Part shown: in pieces, positions 7,967 through 17,110 of the stretch
Layout: each line of letters opens with the position of its first letter
How positions within the stretch are numbered: position 1 is the first letter of the stretch
Assembly (NCBI GenBank): GCA_044224315.1
Contig: JBGAKR010000003.1
Coordinates: 446,319-510,318 of the forward strand
Reading direction: 5' to 3'
Origin: JAGXTF01 sp044224315
GTDB lineage: Bacteria; Bacteroidota; Bacteroidia; NS11-12g; UBA955
Length of the DNA stretch: 64,000 nt
Made by a program: the position numbers and the translations under genes
The notes under the pieces: model-generated
Database searches by the model: none
What the model was told of the DNA's origin: nothing
The model's input: only the letters and a program-made list of their open reading frames with translations

Positions 7967-8647
7967 ATGGACATTACTTACTACGGACATTCTTCTTTTA
8001 TGGTAAAGACCAGCGGCAAAAGTATACTTTTTGATCCGTTCATCAGCCCTAATCCATTGGCAAGTGCCATTGATATTCAAAAGCTGGTGCCCGATTTTGT
8101 ATTACTCAGCCATGGCCATTCCGACCACGTAGCAGATGCACCCGCCATATGCAAAAACAGCGGTGCCCAAGCCATTGGCATTTGGGAAACCATGGCATGG
8201 ATGGAAAAACAAGGCGTTGCCAATGTACATCCCATGAATATCGGGGGCAGTTTTGCTTTTGATTTCGGCACCCTAAAAATGGTTAATGCCGTGCATTCCT
8301 CTTCCATGCCCGATGGCAGCAATGGAGGTTCAGCAGCTGGATTTGTGGTTCAAAACACCGAGGATTGCTTTTACTATGCGGGCGATACAGCGCTGCATAT
8401 GGATATGCAGCTGATAGCGCGCCGTTTCAATATTAAAGTGGCTTTTTTGCCTATAGGAAGCAACTTTACAATGGATGTACAAGATGCCATAGAGGCAGCC
8501 CGATTAATACAATGCACCAACATCATTGGCATGCACTTCGATACTTTCGGATACATTAAAATAAACCACGCCGAAGCCATGGATGCTTTTAACAAAGCAG
8601 GCCTGCACTTGCAACTCATGGAAATCGGACAAACAATTACAATATAA
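7967..8647 (+). CDS. UPF0173 metal-dependent hydrolase (metallo-beta-lactamase fold)
   Basis: A 226-aa cytosolic protein of the UPF0173 (YtkL) family. The N-terminus 'MDITYYGHSSFMVKTSGKSILFDPFISPNPLAS' is diagnostic. The metal-binding motif 'HGHSDHVADA' supplies His and Asp ligands, 'AVHSSSMPDGSNGGSAAGFVV' a further His, and 'YAGDTALHMDMQLI' the bridging Asp; 'IGMHFDTFGYI' carries the last His. The natural substrate of this family is not established. The start at 7967 is set by homology; the open frame begins 16 codons earlier. It ends 9 bp before parA, so read-through into the partition operon is possible. Confidence 0.9.
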   Translation: MDITYYGHSSFMVKTSGKSILFDPFISPNPLASAIDIQKLVPDFVLLSHGHSDHVADAPAICKNSGAQAIGIWETMAWMEKQGVANVHPMNIGGSFAFDFGTLKMVNAVHSSSMPDGSNGGSAAGFVVQNTEDCFYYAGDTALHMDMQLIARRFNIKVAFLPIGSNFTMDVQDAIEAARLIQCTNIIGMHFDTFGYIKINHAEAMDAFNKAGLHLQLMEIGQTITI

Positions 8648-8656
8648 AATATACAA

Positions 8657-9481
8657 ATGGGAAAAATAATAGCGATAGCAAACCAGAAAGGTGGAGTAGG
8701 AAAAACTACTTCGGCCATCAACCTGGCGGCAAGTTTAGCCGTTCTTGAATTTAAAACTTTGCTGGTAGATGCCGACCCCCAGGCTAACTCTTCCTCAGGG
8801 CTGGGTTTCGACCCCAAAAACATTAAACTGGGCTTGTACGAATGCCTGGTGCAGGAGATTGATCCCAAAGATGTAATCCTGTCTACCGAAATTCCTTATC
8901 TCAGCCTGATGCCCTCTAATATAGACCTGGTAGGTGCGGAGATTGAACTGCTGGATATGCCCAACCGCGAACGCATGATGGAAGGCTCTTTGAAAGCACT
9001 GAAAAGCCAATATGATTTTATCATTATCGACTGTTCTCCTTCCCTCGGCTTAATTACCACCAATGCGCTGGTAGCCGCAGATAGTGTAATGATTCCGGTT
9101 CAATGCGAATATTTTGCATTGGAAGGTTTGGGCAAATTGCTTAATACCATTAAAATTATTCAAAACAACCTCAACCGCAACCTGGATATTGAAGGCATAT
9201 TGCTTACTATGTATGATGGTCGCCTGCGTCTTAGCAATCAGGTAGTGGATGATGTGAAAACCCATTTTCAGGACATTGTATTCGACACCATCATACAGCG
9301 CAATACCAAACTGGGGGAAGCACCCAGCTTTGGTTTGCCAGTGCTTTACCACGATGCTGAAAGCCGCGGATCGATTAATTACCTGAACCTGGCCAAAGAA
9401 ATTCTGCAAAAGAACGGACTATTGAAAGAGAAGGATTCTGCTAAAATTGAAAAAACTGTAGCCCCAGCCACTGCCGAATGA
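8657..9481 (+). CDS. parA: Chromosome partitioning ATPase ParA (Soj)
   Basis: A 274-aa ParA-family Walker ATPase that moves or positions ParB-parS complexes on the nucleoid. The deviant Walker A motif 'KGGVGKTT' is at residues 11-18, Walker A' is 'LLVDADPQANSSSGLGF' and Walker B is 'FIIIDCSPSLGLITTNAL'. The late motif 'QVVDDVKTHFQDIVFDTIIQRNTKLGEAPSFG' is typical of chromosomal Soj proteins rather than plasmid types. It overlaps parB by 4 bp (ATGA). I saw no clear parS site (TGTTTCACGTGAAACA) nearby, but did not search exhaustively. Confidence 0.96.
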   Translation: MGKIIAIANQKGGVGKTTSAINLAASLAVLEFKTLLVDADPQANSSSGLGFDPKNIKLGLYECLVQEIDPKDVILSTEIPYLSLMPSNIDLVGAEIELLDMPNRERMMEGSLKALKSQYDFIIIDCSPSLGLITTNALVAADSVMIPVQCEYFALEGLGKLLNTIKIIQNNLNRNLDIEGILLTMYDGRLRLSNQVVDDVKTHFQDIVFDTIIQRNTKLGEAPSFGLPVLYHDAESRGSINYLNLAKEILQKNGLLKEKDSAKIEKTVAPATAE

Positions 9482-10362
9482 GTACACCATTAAAAAAGAA
9501 AGCCGCCCTGGGCCGCGGATTAAGTGCCCTGTTAGAAAACGCCGAAACCGACATTACCAGCCGCGAAGTGCGACCTGCAGGTTCAGTTTCTCAAATACCG
9601 CTGAACGAAGTAGAGGCCAATCCCTTTCAACCCCGCACTGATTTTGACCCGGTGCAGCTTGAAGAACTGGCCAACTCTATCCGTGTGCATGGTGTAATCC
9701 AGCCGATTACGGTGCGCAAAATGGGTTATGATAAATACCAGCTCATTAGCGGTGAACGTCGCACCCGCGCTGCTATACTTGCCGGATTAACCAAAATTCC
9801 TGCCTATATCCGTGTTGCAAACGACCAGGATATGCTGGAAATGGCGCTGATTGAAAATATCCAACGCAGCGATTTGAATGCCATTGAGGTTGCTATTTCA
9901 TACAAACGCCTTTTGGAAGAATGCAATCTGAAGCAGGAAGAATTGGGCGACCGTGTGGGTAAAGACCGCACCACGGTTAATAATTACCTGCGTTTACTGC
10001 GCCTGCCCGATGACATTCAGATGGGTATTAAAATTGGTAAAATTACCATGGGCCATGCCCGCGCTATGATTAATATGGATGATATGGCCGACCAATTAGA
10101 GCTTTACCACCAAATAGTAGACGAAAACCTCAGTGTGCGTGCCGTAGAAACCCTGGTAAAAGAGAAGAAGGAAGGCCAAAAAGCCGGAATAACCGTAAAT
10201 GGCACAGATTGGGACCCCGAAATTGATAAGATTCGCGAATTGTTTACCAAAAAACTGGATGCGGCTGTGCACATGAAGCATTCAAGCACTGGTAAAGGCA
10301 AAGTAATCATCTCCTATAAAAATTATAGCGATCTTGAACGAATTTTGGGGCTTATCCAATAA
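9478..10362 (+). CDS. parB: Chromosome partitioning protein ParB
   Basis: A 294-aa ParB/Spo0J protein that binds parS and, using CTP, spreads as a clamp for chromosome segregation. It starts 'KKKAALGRGLSALL', then has the CTPase/nuclease-like N-domain 'IPLNEVEANPFQPRTDFDPVQLEELANSIRVHGVIQPITVRK' with 'ISGERRTRAAILAGL' (box II, GERR). Next comes the HTH 'LKQEELGDRVGKDRTTVNNYLRLLRLP' and a C-terminal dimerisation domain. It starts within the parA stop codon, so translation is probably coupled. DUF5683 and TPR genes follow, a common Bacteroidota arrangement. Confidence 0.96.
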   Translation: MSTPLKKKAALGRGLSALLENAETDITSREVRPAGSVSQIPLNEVEANPFQPRTDFDPVQLEELANSIRVHGVIQPITVRKMGYDKYQLISGERRTRAAILAGLTKIPAYIRVANDQDMLEMALIENIQRSDLNAIEVAISYKRLLEECNLKQEELGDRVGKDRTTVNNYLRLLRLPDDIQMGIKIGKITMGHARAMINMDDMADQLELYHQIVDENLSVRAVETLVKEKKEGQKAGITVNGTDWDPEIDKIRELFTKKLDAAVHMKHSSTGKGKVIISYKNYSDLERILGLIQ

Positions 10363-10383
10363 GTCTTACCGAAATTTGCACCC

Positions 10384-10914
10384 ATGCGCGGTAAAATAGT
10401 TGTACTGTTCACCCTGTTTTTTATTAGCGGGCAAATGGTTTGTGCCCAAGACAGCGCCAAAGCTGCGGTTAAAAACCGCGAACCTCTGCATTTGTTGAGT
10501 TTTGCCGATCCACATTCGCCCAAAAAAGCAAGCATATATTCAGCAGTTTTGCCTGGCCTGGGTCAGATATATAATAGAAAATACTGGAAAACGCCCATTG
10601 TATATGCAACTCTAGGCGCGGCAACCTACTCTATGTTTTACTTCCGGGGCCAAATGCGAAATTATAATAAGGAGTTTAAAGCGGCCTATGCAATTAATGC
10701 CGATACCACCCTTGATCCTAATAAACTGGTACTTAGGGATAATGCCCGGCGATATAGAGATTTCAGTATTCTCGCCATGTCGGCCATTTATGTGCTACAA
10801 ATTGTGGATGCTACAGTGGATGCCCATTTTTATCAAATCGATATCAATCAGGATTTATCGGCTAAGTTGAGTCCTAATCCCAGTCGCATGGTGCAATTTG
10901 CATTTACATTTTAA
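10384..10914 (+). CDS. DUF5683 domain-containing membrane protein
   Basis: A 176-aa protein with an N-terminal signal peptide or anchor ('IVVLFTLFFISGQMVCAQ'). Its core 'ASIYSAVLPGLGQIYNRKYWKTPIVYATLGAATYSMFYFRGQM' is the DUF5683 motif, with one or two membrane segments, and a second hydrophobic stretch is 'FSILAMSAIYVLQIVDATVDAHFY'. Genes of this family regularly follow parB in Bacteroidota, which suggests a link to the envelope during growth or division, but no function is known. AAATTTGCACCC lies just before its ATG and may be an extra weak promoter inside the operon. Confidence 0.85.
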   Translation: MRGKIVVLFTLFFISGQMVCAQDSAKAAVKNREPLHLLSFADPHSPKKASIYSAVLPGLGQIYNRKYWKTPIVYATLGAATYSMFYFRGQMRNYNKEFKAAYAINADTTLDPNKLVLRDNARRYRDFSILAMSAIYVLQIVDATVDAHFYQIDINQDLSAKLSPNPSRMVQFAFTF

Positions 10915-11234
10915 TGAGCCGCATTGATCAGATTAGACAGTTTTTACAGGAGAGTCCGGAGGATGCCTTTCTCAACTACGCCCTGGCCCAGGAATTTATC
11001 AGCGCGGGCAATGATGCGGAGGCAGAAGTATTATTTCAAAAATTACTAAGCCTCCACCCCGATTATACGGCAACTTACTACCATTATGGCAAATTGCTGG
11101 AACGTAAACAAGAAACTGAAACTGCCACCGAAATATACAAGCAAGGCATAGAGGTTGCTAAGCAAAAACGAGAGCAACACGCATTATCAGAATTACAAAG
11201 TGCCTTACTGGAGCTGGAATACGGTGATATGTAA
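10914..11234 (+). CDS. Small TPR protein
   Basis: A 106-aa, probably cytosolic, tetratricopeptide repeat protein. Two to two and a half repeats are visible: 'EDAFLNYALAQEFISAGNDAEAEVLFQKLLSLHPDY' and 'TATYYHYGKLLERKQETETATEIYKQGIEVAKQ'. Such proteins act as protein-protein adaptors; the partner is unknown. Its ATG shares one base with the DUF5683 stop (TAATG), making it the last gene of the parA-parB-DUF5683-TPR unit. It ends 2 bp from the stop of a convergent gene, with no terminator visible between them. Confidence 0.85.
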   Translation: MSRIDQIRQFLQESPEDAFLNYALAQEFISAGNDAEAEVLFQKLLSLHPDYTATYYHYGKLLERKQETETATEIYKQGIEVAKQKREQHALSELQSALLELEYGDM

Positions 11235-11236
11235 AT

Positions 11237-12133
11237 TTACCGGTCGCCCTGCAAATTTGGATTCACACCCGGCGTTTCATGGGTTCCAAATTCCACTTTG
11301 GGAGATTGTTTTACCTGCATTTTCGCGTTAGGATCCTTGGGAGTAGGTGTATTCACTGCTGGATTGGTTGGATAAGGCGCAGTATTTATTATGGGTTTAT
11401 CCAAAGGATTCGTATTTAAAATGCCAACCGTAACGAATCCTCTGGTAACGGTTTTTTTCTGTTCTACCTGAATATTAATAGTAGGCATCATCACATTCAG
11501 AATTTCAAAAACCTCCTGGCGCGCCCTGTTTACCTCTACCTCTGAAAGGTAAATGGTATCTACCTTATTATCTTTCACTTTGCGATTAATACCCAAAACC
11601 CCGCTTTCAATATCAGATTGAAAAACCTGTAAATGGTAAACTCCATTTGAATCGGCTTCCACATATTGATCGGTTTTGCTAAAAACATGAGTAAAACCCA
11701 ATTTCGTATCCATGGCTACACCTGCGAGTTTTAACTGAATGGTGAAGGCAGAATCGGTAATTGTATTGGTATTCTGAGAGGCAGCGCCTTTCCACACTTT
11801 TTCAATCCGGGGTTTTATGACTTCGGTGTTTTGCGCAAAAGCAGATTGGGTAGTCAAAAACAACAAACTGGCTGCAACAGCCCATCCATGTCGCCTTGGC
11901 ACCGGCACTAATTCGTAAATATTGCGGTTGAGTTGTTGGGCATTAAAACGGCCACATACATTCTGGGGTTTGTTTGCAAAATAATTTACCAACTCTGTAG
12001 CTGTGAACGAAGTAAAATCAATTACACATTTGTTGCATACATCGCAGTGCCGGCCTCTATCTTTGGGCGTCATTGCGTTCCAATCCTCATGACAAGGTTC
12101 GGGGATGCTGATAAAAAGTTGCTTTTGCTTCAT
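11237..12133 (-). CDS. Hypothetical protein with Cys-rich N-terminal motif and membrane segment
   Basis: A 298-aa protein with the recurrent Bacteroidota N-terminal motif 'IPEPCHEDWNAMTPKDRGRHCDVCNKCVIDFT', then 'NVCGRF' about 30 residues on. The cysteines and His could bind zinc. One hydrophobic segment near residues 84-100 ('WAVAASLLFLTTQSAFAQ') would cross the inner membrane, leaving the Cys motif in the cytoplasm and about 200 residues outside. The outer part is beta-rich ('AFTIQLKLAGVAMDT') and its C-terminus is Pro/Asn-rich low complexity. The architecture recalls proteins with an extracytoplasmic carboxypeptidase-regulatory-like domain. Function unknown. Confidence 0.75.
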   Translation of the reverse strand: MKQKQLFISIPEPCHEDWNAMTPKDRGRHCDVCNKCVIDFTSFTATELVNYFANKPQNVCGRFNAQQLNRNIYELVPVPRRHGWAVAASLLFLTTQSAFAQNTEVIKPRIEKVWKGAASQNTNTITDSAFTIQLKLAGVAMDTKLGFTHVFSKTDQYVEADSNGVYHLQVFQSDIESGVLGINRKVKDNKVDTIYLSEVEVNRARQEVFEILNVMMPTINIQVEQKKTVTRGFVTVGILNTNPLDKPIINTAPYPTNPAVNTPTPKDPNAKMQVKQSPKVEFGTHETPGVNPNLQGDR

Positions 12134-12182
12134 AACCTGTGATTTTCACAGGTTAATACTTTTTATTTTGAATAGGTAAATG

Positions 12183-12215
12183 AAAAAAGCCATCTTTTTT
12201 CGAAGATGGCTTTTT
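12183..12215 (-). terminator. Terminator of the Bax inhibitor-1 gene
   Basis: The stem AAAAAGCCATCTT / AAGATGGCTTTTT carries T-runs on both strands. It lies 18 bp downstream of the minus-strand gene ending at 12233 and before the next minus-strand start. Confidence 0.88.
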
Positions 12216-12232
12216 AGTGGTTTTAATAGTGA

Positions 12233-12988
12233 TTAATCTCTGCTGCTGAGTTTAGACAGCAGGCGCAGTATTTCAATATAAATCCAGATAACGGTTACCA
12301 GCAATCCAAAAGCGCAGTACCATTCCATATATTTTGGGGCACCCAACCTGCTTTGGGAATCAATTAAATCAAAATCCAGTATCAGGTGGAATGAAGCCAA
12401 ACCAGCCACAACCACTGAAATGATGATGGACAACCAACTGCTTCCGCTGTAGAATGAATTTACACCGCAAAGAATGCAGATAAAATTAATAAGATAAAAC
12501 AGGGCTACACCCAAAGTTGCATACACAATTACCTTTGTAAACAAAGGTGTAGCGCGCAATAAACCTGTGCGATAAGCCATAAGCATTCCCCCAAAAATGA
12601 GCAGGGTAATGGTGGTAGCCTGCATCACTATTCCTGGAAATTTAAGTTCAAAGAAATAACTGATCATTCCAAGGAAAACACCCTCAAATGCAGCATAAAC
12701 AGGAGCCAGATAGGGTGCTGATTTCATTCTGAAACTGATAATCAATGCCATAACAAAACCGCCCACGGCCGAACCAATTAAAACCGGCAATAGAAAATTG
12801 TTTAGCACCGGACTGCTACCGGTAGCAAGCAGCCACCATACGAGAGCAGCCGGACCCACCATGGTTAAAAACAGTAACAGTGATTTATTCACTGCACCCT
12901 TCAGGGTCATGGTATCACCTGCAAAACCGTGCTGTAAAACAGCATCTTGTTTTTTAAATGTTGATTCTGAAAATATAGGACTTGACAT
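12233..12988 (-). CDS. Bax inhibitor-1/YccA family membrane protein
   Basis: A 251-aa integral membrane protein with about seven transmembrane helices after a ~25-residue polar N-terminus. It belongs to the Bax inhibitor-1 like group (YccA/YbhL, COG4760 branch). Recognisable segments are 'MTLKGAVNKSLLLFLTMVGPAALVWWLL', 'APVYAAFEGVFLGMISYFFE', 'GLASFHLILDFDLID' and the C-terminal 'EWYCAFGLLVTVIWIYIEILRLLSKL'. The Asp pair 'DFDLID' corresponds to the conserved acidic residues proposed to gate calcium in the fold. The role in bacteria is unsettled; YccA can modulate FtsH. It is a lone gene with its own terminator and a long, repeat-rich 5' region. Confidence 0.88.
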   Translation of the reverse strand: MSSPIFSESTFKKQDAVLQHGFAGDTMTLKGAVNKSLLLFLTMVGPAALVWWLLATGSSPVLNNFLLPVLIGSAVGGFVMALIISFRMKSAPYLAPVYAAFEGVFLGMISYFFELKFPGIVMQATTITLLIFGGMLMAYRTGLLRATPLFTKVIVYATLGVALFYLINFICILCGVNSFYSGSSWLSIIISVVVAGLASFHLILDFDLIDSQSRLGAPKYMEWYCAFGLLVTVIWIYIEILRLLSKLSSRD

Positions 12989-12998
12989 GGTTTTTGGA

Positions 12999-13160
12999 TA
13001 TGTTATTTTGTTATTGTGGTATTGTGGTATTGTGTAATTATGTTAGTGTGGTTGTGTGGTATTGTGTTATTTTGTAATTGTGGTGTTGTGTTAGTGTGGT
13101 ATTGTGGTTTTTTATTATTGTGCTATTTTGGTGTTGTGTTATTGCGGTGTTGCGGTATTC
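12999..13160. repeat. Degenerate TTGTGGTATTGTG repeat
   Basis: About 160 bp made of variants of TTGTGGTAT, TTGTGTTA and TTTTGTAA on the plus strand, with period roughly 8-10 bp. It lies just upstream of the minus-strand Bax inhibitor-1 start, so RNA from that gene would carry a C/A-rich, guanine-poor leader. No open frame uses it. Confidence 0.75.
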
Positions 13161-13351
13161 TAAGTTTTAGTATGAGTTGATTGGTTGGCGGTATCCCGAC
13201 TTTTCCAGGTTCGGGTAAGCATTCACATTTCATTCTGGCAAACTTACTGTGGGCGCACACAATATTAGTGTTGGAAATATATGATTGCTAATTTTATATT
13301 TTAAAAATTCGTTTGGCGATTGGATAGTGTTTTTAGATGTGGTTTACTGCA

Positions 13352-13359
13352 CAAATATA
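13352..13359 (-). promoter_or_regulatory. Possible -7 box TATATTTG, minus strand
   Basis: CAAATATA on the plus strand reads TATATTTG on the minus strand and fits TAnnTTTG. It lies about 360 bp upstream of the Bax inhibitor-1 gene, so if used the mRNA would have a long CA-rich leader. It could be chance in AT-rich DNA. Confidence 0.3.
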
Positions 13360-13443
13360 GCAAACAATTTAAATGCCATTCATCGATTCGACGGATATAA
13401 AACAAGGAATAGCGCATAATAAATAGGGAATAGCAAGAGCCTA

Positions 13444-16400
13444 TTAACGAATCAGGTGAACGGTTCCTTTTGCCTGATACGGTGTGTCTTTATAGTCGCT
13501 ATACTCCACTGTATAAACGTATATGCCATCTGGGGCTGGTTTACCTAAATAATTGCCATCCCAGCCAATTTCGGTATTATCGGTTTCAAACAATTTTTCT
13601 CCCCAACGGCTGAAAATGCGCAAGGTATAGGTTTTCATACCACCTGAATTTGGTAGGAAAGTTTCATTTAAACCGTTTCCATCGGGGGTAAATGCATTGG
13701 GGATAAATAATACCGGATCGAAATAGATTTTTACGTCATTGCTCCAGCTTTCGCGGCCCAGGCCTCCGTTTTCGATGGCCTTTATTCGGAACCACATGCC
13801 AAAATGTTCTTTTCCGTTGCTAAAAAATTCGTTGGACGAATCGCTGTACGTGCGGTATAACTGCCAGCCCGTTTTATTTTCCAGCATGCGGTAAAGTTCG
13901 TAAGACTGAACTCCACCCGGAAAGCCCACATAATTAGTAAAGTTCAGGTGATAGGAAAACAAACCTACTTTTTTACCTTTTAACAACACATCGGTATGCT
14001 GATTGCTGTAAATACTATCGCCGCAAAGATTAATAATTACTGCGCGGTATTCATAACTCAAACTATCGGTTAGGGCACGTTTATCTGTAAAGAACAACTC
14101 AGCAGGTTCGCCATACCCTACAGTTCCGAAAGACCCGGTAGAGTTGCATAATCGGCGCTGTATCACTACTTTTTCGTTGTATCGAGGTGCGTTGATAAGG
14201 TTGTAATACACCAAAACATCATGGTCTGCATTTGGAGGTGGATCTACAGTAATCACATGGCACTCAATGGCCGGATTGTCGATAAACACATCTTTTTTAA
14301 TTGTATCTCCAAGGCAACCAAATTCGCTGGTTTCCAGCACCGTTATCTGAGAGTTTTGAAGCCCGGTCCAGTTTACAGTTACACTATTGGTTGTAAGGCC
14401 ATTGGTTATATTCCCGCCGGTAGTATTCCAGGCATAAGTGCTTTTGGGGAAACCGGTTACAGAATATTGGTAATTACTTAAATTTGGGTAACACAAAACA
14501 TCCGACCCTGCAATGGGTGAAGTTCTGGGTTTGGGATGAATCACCAGCACTGAATCGTTCCAAGGACCCGGGCATCCGTATTGTGAGGTTTCCATAACTC
14601 TTACAGCAAAGCTGCCAAAAGTATCAAGCGGTATATCAATACTTGAAGTTCCTTGTCCGGTGAAGGATAAAGCATTTACCTGCCAGTTATATGTTGAACC
14701 GGCAAAACCATTTAGGGTAAAACGTCCGGTCGTTTTCTGCTGGCATACATCAAAATCGCCACTAATGGCAATTTTACCTGGCACCGGACGCAGATTTACA
14801 ATGCGCGCATTGACTGGTGAAGAACATGGAATTCCTGTAACCGGATCTAATGCAGTGGATTGAACTCCCACAGACCCAATACCCGTTGCACCCCAATCTA
14901 CCACAATGGAATCGGTACCCTGGCCAAATTTGATAGTACCGCGGGTAACATACCATTGGTAAGTTTCACCTTTTACAGATTTTATTTTATAAGAAACCCC
15001 TTTGGTAAATTCGCACAAACTGGTATCGCCAGCCGGGAATTGGCCTTTTAAGGCATGGTCTTTTACCACAATGAGGGCCACCGTATCTCCCTGACATCCA
15101 AATTTATTTATTTCAATCAGCTTAACAGATCCGATTCCTTTGCCTCCCCAATCTACCGTTATTTTGCTGCCCATGCCGCCACTGGCCTGCACACCGCCGG
15201 TTATTACCCATTTATACACCGAATTGGGTGTGGGAGGGTTTACTTTATACTCTATTCCGGGATTATTAGGACAAATGGAGTTTGGACCTTCAATGGGCGG
15301 GGTATTGGGATGAGATACAAATACCCTGAAGGTATCGGTAAGACTTGGACAACCCGCTATATTTTTCACGGTAAGAGTTACAAATCCATTGCCTTTTTGG
15401 TTCCAATAAACATTCAATCCATTGCCCGTTGCAGTGCCTACTATATTACCACCTTTGGCAGTCCACAAATAGGTTACGTTGGCGTCGGCAGAACTGGTAA
15501 ATATGGTACTAAAATTCAAGCATACTGTATCTGTACCGGTAATTTTAGGTTTAGATGGCGCAGGTTGCAGGCTTACATTCAGAGACCGCACTGGTACTTT
15601 GCAACCGTATTGGCTGGTGATATATAAATCCACACGCCCCGAGGTTCCCCCACCCCAATTTACTGAAACAGTGGTGCGGGTTGAATCACCTACAATTGTT
15701 CCGCCCACTACACGCCACAGGTATTTATTGGTACCCGTGAAATTTGCTGCATTATAAACCACGTTCTGGGAATACTGGCACACATTTTTTGGTCCGGCAG
15801 GTTGCTCGGGAGGCATAAAAGGGGTTACATAAATAAGAACGTTTTCGTTAGTGAACTTTGCAGGGCAGCCATCATCTGTAGCTTCGAAAGTTACCCGGTA
15901 TGGTTCTGTGCGCGCATGGTTGCAATCCGTGGTCCAGCAAAAGCGGATGGTAGCCTTTTGAATACCCGCTGCTGCTGGAGGGGTAAGTGTGGCCCGGGTG
16001 CCGGTAAATCCGTTTAGACCACTAATAATATCGCCACTTCCGGTTACGGTTACTTTATTGCTTAAGTCTTTGTCGTCGATACCTGTAACATCTTTACAAA
16101 TCTGTGCACCGGCTTCTACGGTCCAAATATTAGAGCCCCCCTGATAAGCCAGACGGGGTTTATTATTAGGTTTACAATCAATTACAAGAATTTGTAAATC
16201 CAAACGGATACTGGATACTTTTAATCCATTGCGCCACTCGGTAACCTCAATAGCAACTGCGTATCTGCCTGCATTGGGTGCATAATAGGTTGTTAACCCT
16301 GTATAGGGATCAATACTGGCAAATCCTCCATTTCCAAAGGGTTTGGTGGTGGAATACCCGGCTTGATAATCTACATTGATAAAACCAGATTCATTGTCAT

Positions 16401-17091
16401 CACAAAATGTTTGAATGGGATTGCCGTTGGTAGCGCCCTGCCAGGGGGTTACAAACCTGTAACTGAGAGAGTCATAGGCATTGTTATAAGGATCATCCAC
16501 CGCTGCATTGATAACCACTGTGGTGTCTTTGGCACAAATGAATGGCACAGGCACACGGCTAAAGTTGGGCGCGCTGTTTTTTACTGCAGAGGGAGGAATA
16601 GTGGCATAATAGGTTTGACCTTGATAAGGCTGCCCGGTATTGTTGTTTTTAAGATTGTTTTGGGTATTTCGGCAACAGCGTTCCCAGCGCAAATGGTAAC
16701 CCAGGCTGCTGTTGGCTAAGGTAATATTGCCTTCATAAATCCCTTGTTTCAAGCAGGCATTGGCAATTTCTTTACAGGTGGTATTTCCAACCGGGGGCAC
16801 AGATCTTTCCGTAATCAGTGAAATATTTTCTGAACTGTATAATTGTCCATCACCCCGGAAAACACAAACTGTAATATCATTATCAAAAGGTACTTCGTCT
16901 TTTGTACCATCTTTTGAACAGTCGCGATAGACGTAAAGTGTAACCCGATAATTCGAAGTGGAACCATTCGACCCATTCAGGTGATAAGTCATATACCCAC
17001 CCACCAGGTGTGTAGCTCCTACCCTGCCTGAGATTGCGAGAAATAAAAACCAAAGAAAGTGTTTAAATAAGGCGGGTCTGTTCATATACAT
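13444..17091 (-). CDS. Large secreted surface protein with gliding-motility (CHU_C) C-terminal domain
   Basis: A 1215-aa protein with an N-terminal signal peptide ('HFLWFLFLAISGRVGA'). Residues ~27-420 begin 'THLVGGYMTYHLNG', a start common in Bacteroidota adhesin-like proteins. From ~430 to ~950 there is a tandem series of PKD/Ig-like modules of ~85-90 residues, each with a 'W.v.GG.i.........v.W...G.G.v.v' core. The end 'FIPNAFTPDGNGLNETFLP', 'RIFSRWGEKLFE', 'GWDGNYLGKPAPDGIYVYTV' is the CHU_C/T9SS type B sorting domain, so it should be exported by the type IX system and attached to or released from the cell surface. ATG at 17085 is an equally good start. Confidence 0.93.
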   Translation of the reverse strand: MYMNRPALFKHFLWFLFLAISGRVGATHLVGGYMTYHLNGSNGSTSNYRVTLYVYRDCSKDGTKDEVPFDNDITVCVFRGDGQLYSSENISLITERSVPPVGNTTCKEIANACLKQGIYEGNITLANSSLGYHLRWERCCRNTQNNLKNNNTGQPYQGQTYYATIPPSAVKNSAPNFSRVPVPFICAKDTTVVINAAVDDPYNNAYDSLSYRFVTPWQGATNGNPIQTFCDDNESGFINVDYQAGYSTTKPFGNGGFASIDPYTGLTTYYAPNAGRYAVAIEVTEWRNGLKVSSIRLDLQILVIDCKPNNKPRLAYQGGSNIWTVEAGAQICKDVTGIDDKDLSNKVTVTGSGDIISGLNGFTGTRATLTPPAAAGIQKATIRFCWTTDCNHARTEPYRVTFEATDDGCPAKFTNENVLIYVTPFMPPEQPAGPKNVCQYSQNVVYNAANFTGTNKYLWRVVGGTIVGDSTRTTVSVNWGGGTSGRVDLYITSQYGCKVPVRSLNVSLQPAPSKPKITGTDTVCLNFSTIFTSSADANVTYLWTAKGGNIVGTATGNGLNVYWNQKGNGFVTLTVKNIAGCPSLTDTFRVFVSHPNTPPIEGPNSICPNNPGIEYKVNPPTPNSVYKWVITGGVQASGGMGSKITVDWGGKGIGSVKLIEINKFGCQGDTVALIVVKDHALKGQFPAGDTSLCEFTKGVSYKIKSVKGETYQWYVTRGTIKFGQGTDSIVVDWGATGIGSVGVQSTALDPVTGIPCSSPVNARIVNLRPVPGKIAISGDFDVCQQKTTGRFTLNGFAGSTYNWQVNALSFTGQGTSSIDIPLDTFGSFAVRVMETSQYGCPGPWNDSVLVIHPKPRTSPIAGSDVLCYPNLSNYQYSVTGFPKSTYAWNTTGGNITNGLTTNSVTVNWTGLQNSQITVLETSEFGCLGDTIKKDVFIDNPAIECHVITVDPPPNADHDVLVYYNLINAPRYNEKVVIQRRLCNSTGSFGTVGYGEPAELFFTDKRALTDSLSYEYRAVIINLCGDSIYSNQHTDVLLKGKKVGLFSYHLNFTNYVGFPGGVQSYELYRMLENKTGWQLYRTYSDSSNEFFSNGKEHFGMWFRIKAIENGGLGRESWSNDVKIYFDPVLFIPNAFTPDGNGLNETFLPNSGGMKTYTLRIFSRWGEKLFETDNTEIGWDGNYLGKPAPDGIYVYTVEYSDYKDTPYQAKGTVHLIR

Positions 17092-17102
17092 CGCTGCTTG
17101 TA

Positions 17103-17110
17103 CAAATATA
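17103..17110 (-). promoter_or_regulatory. Predicted -7 box TATATTTG for the CHU_C gene
   Basis: Plus-strand CAAATATA reads TATATTTG on the minus strand, 12-18 bases before the candidate start codons. Confidence 0.45.

Larger units (their letters stand above)
12989..13443. other. 455-bp spacer without genes
   Basis: It contains the degenerate TG-rich repeat, then about 280 bp of unremarkable AT-rich sequence up to the end of the CHU_C surface gene. The only other candidate signal is the minus-strand box at 13352-13359. Confidence 0.6.

Noticed and set aside
8657..10362. A parS site or origin next to parAB
   Set aside because: No sequence close to TGTTTCACGTGAAACA was noticed near the genes, and no dnaA-like gene or box cluster is seen.
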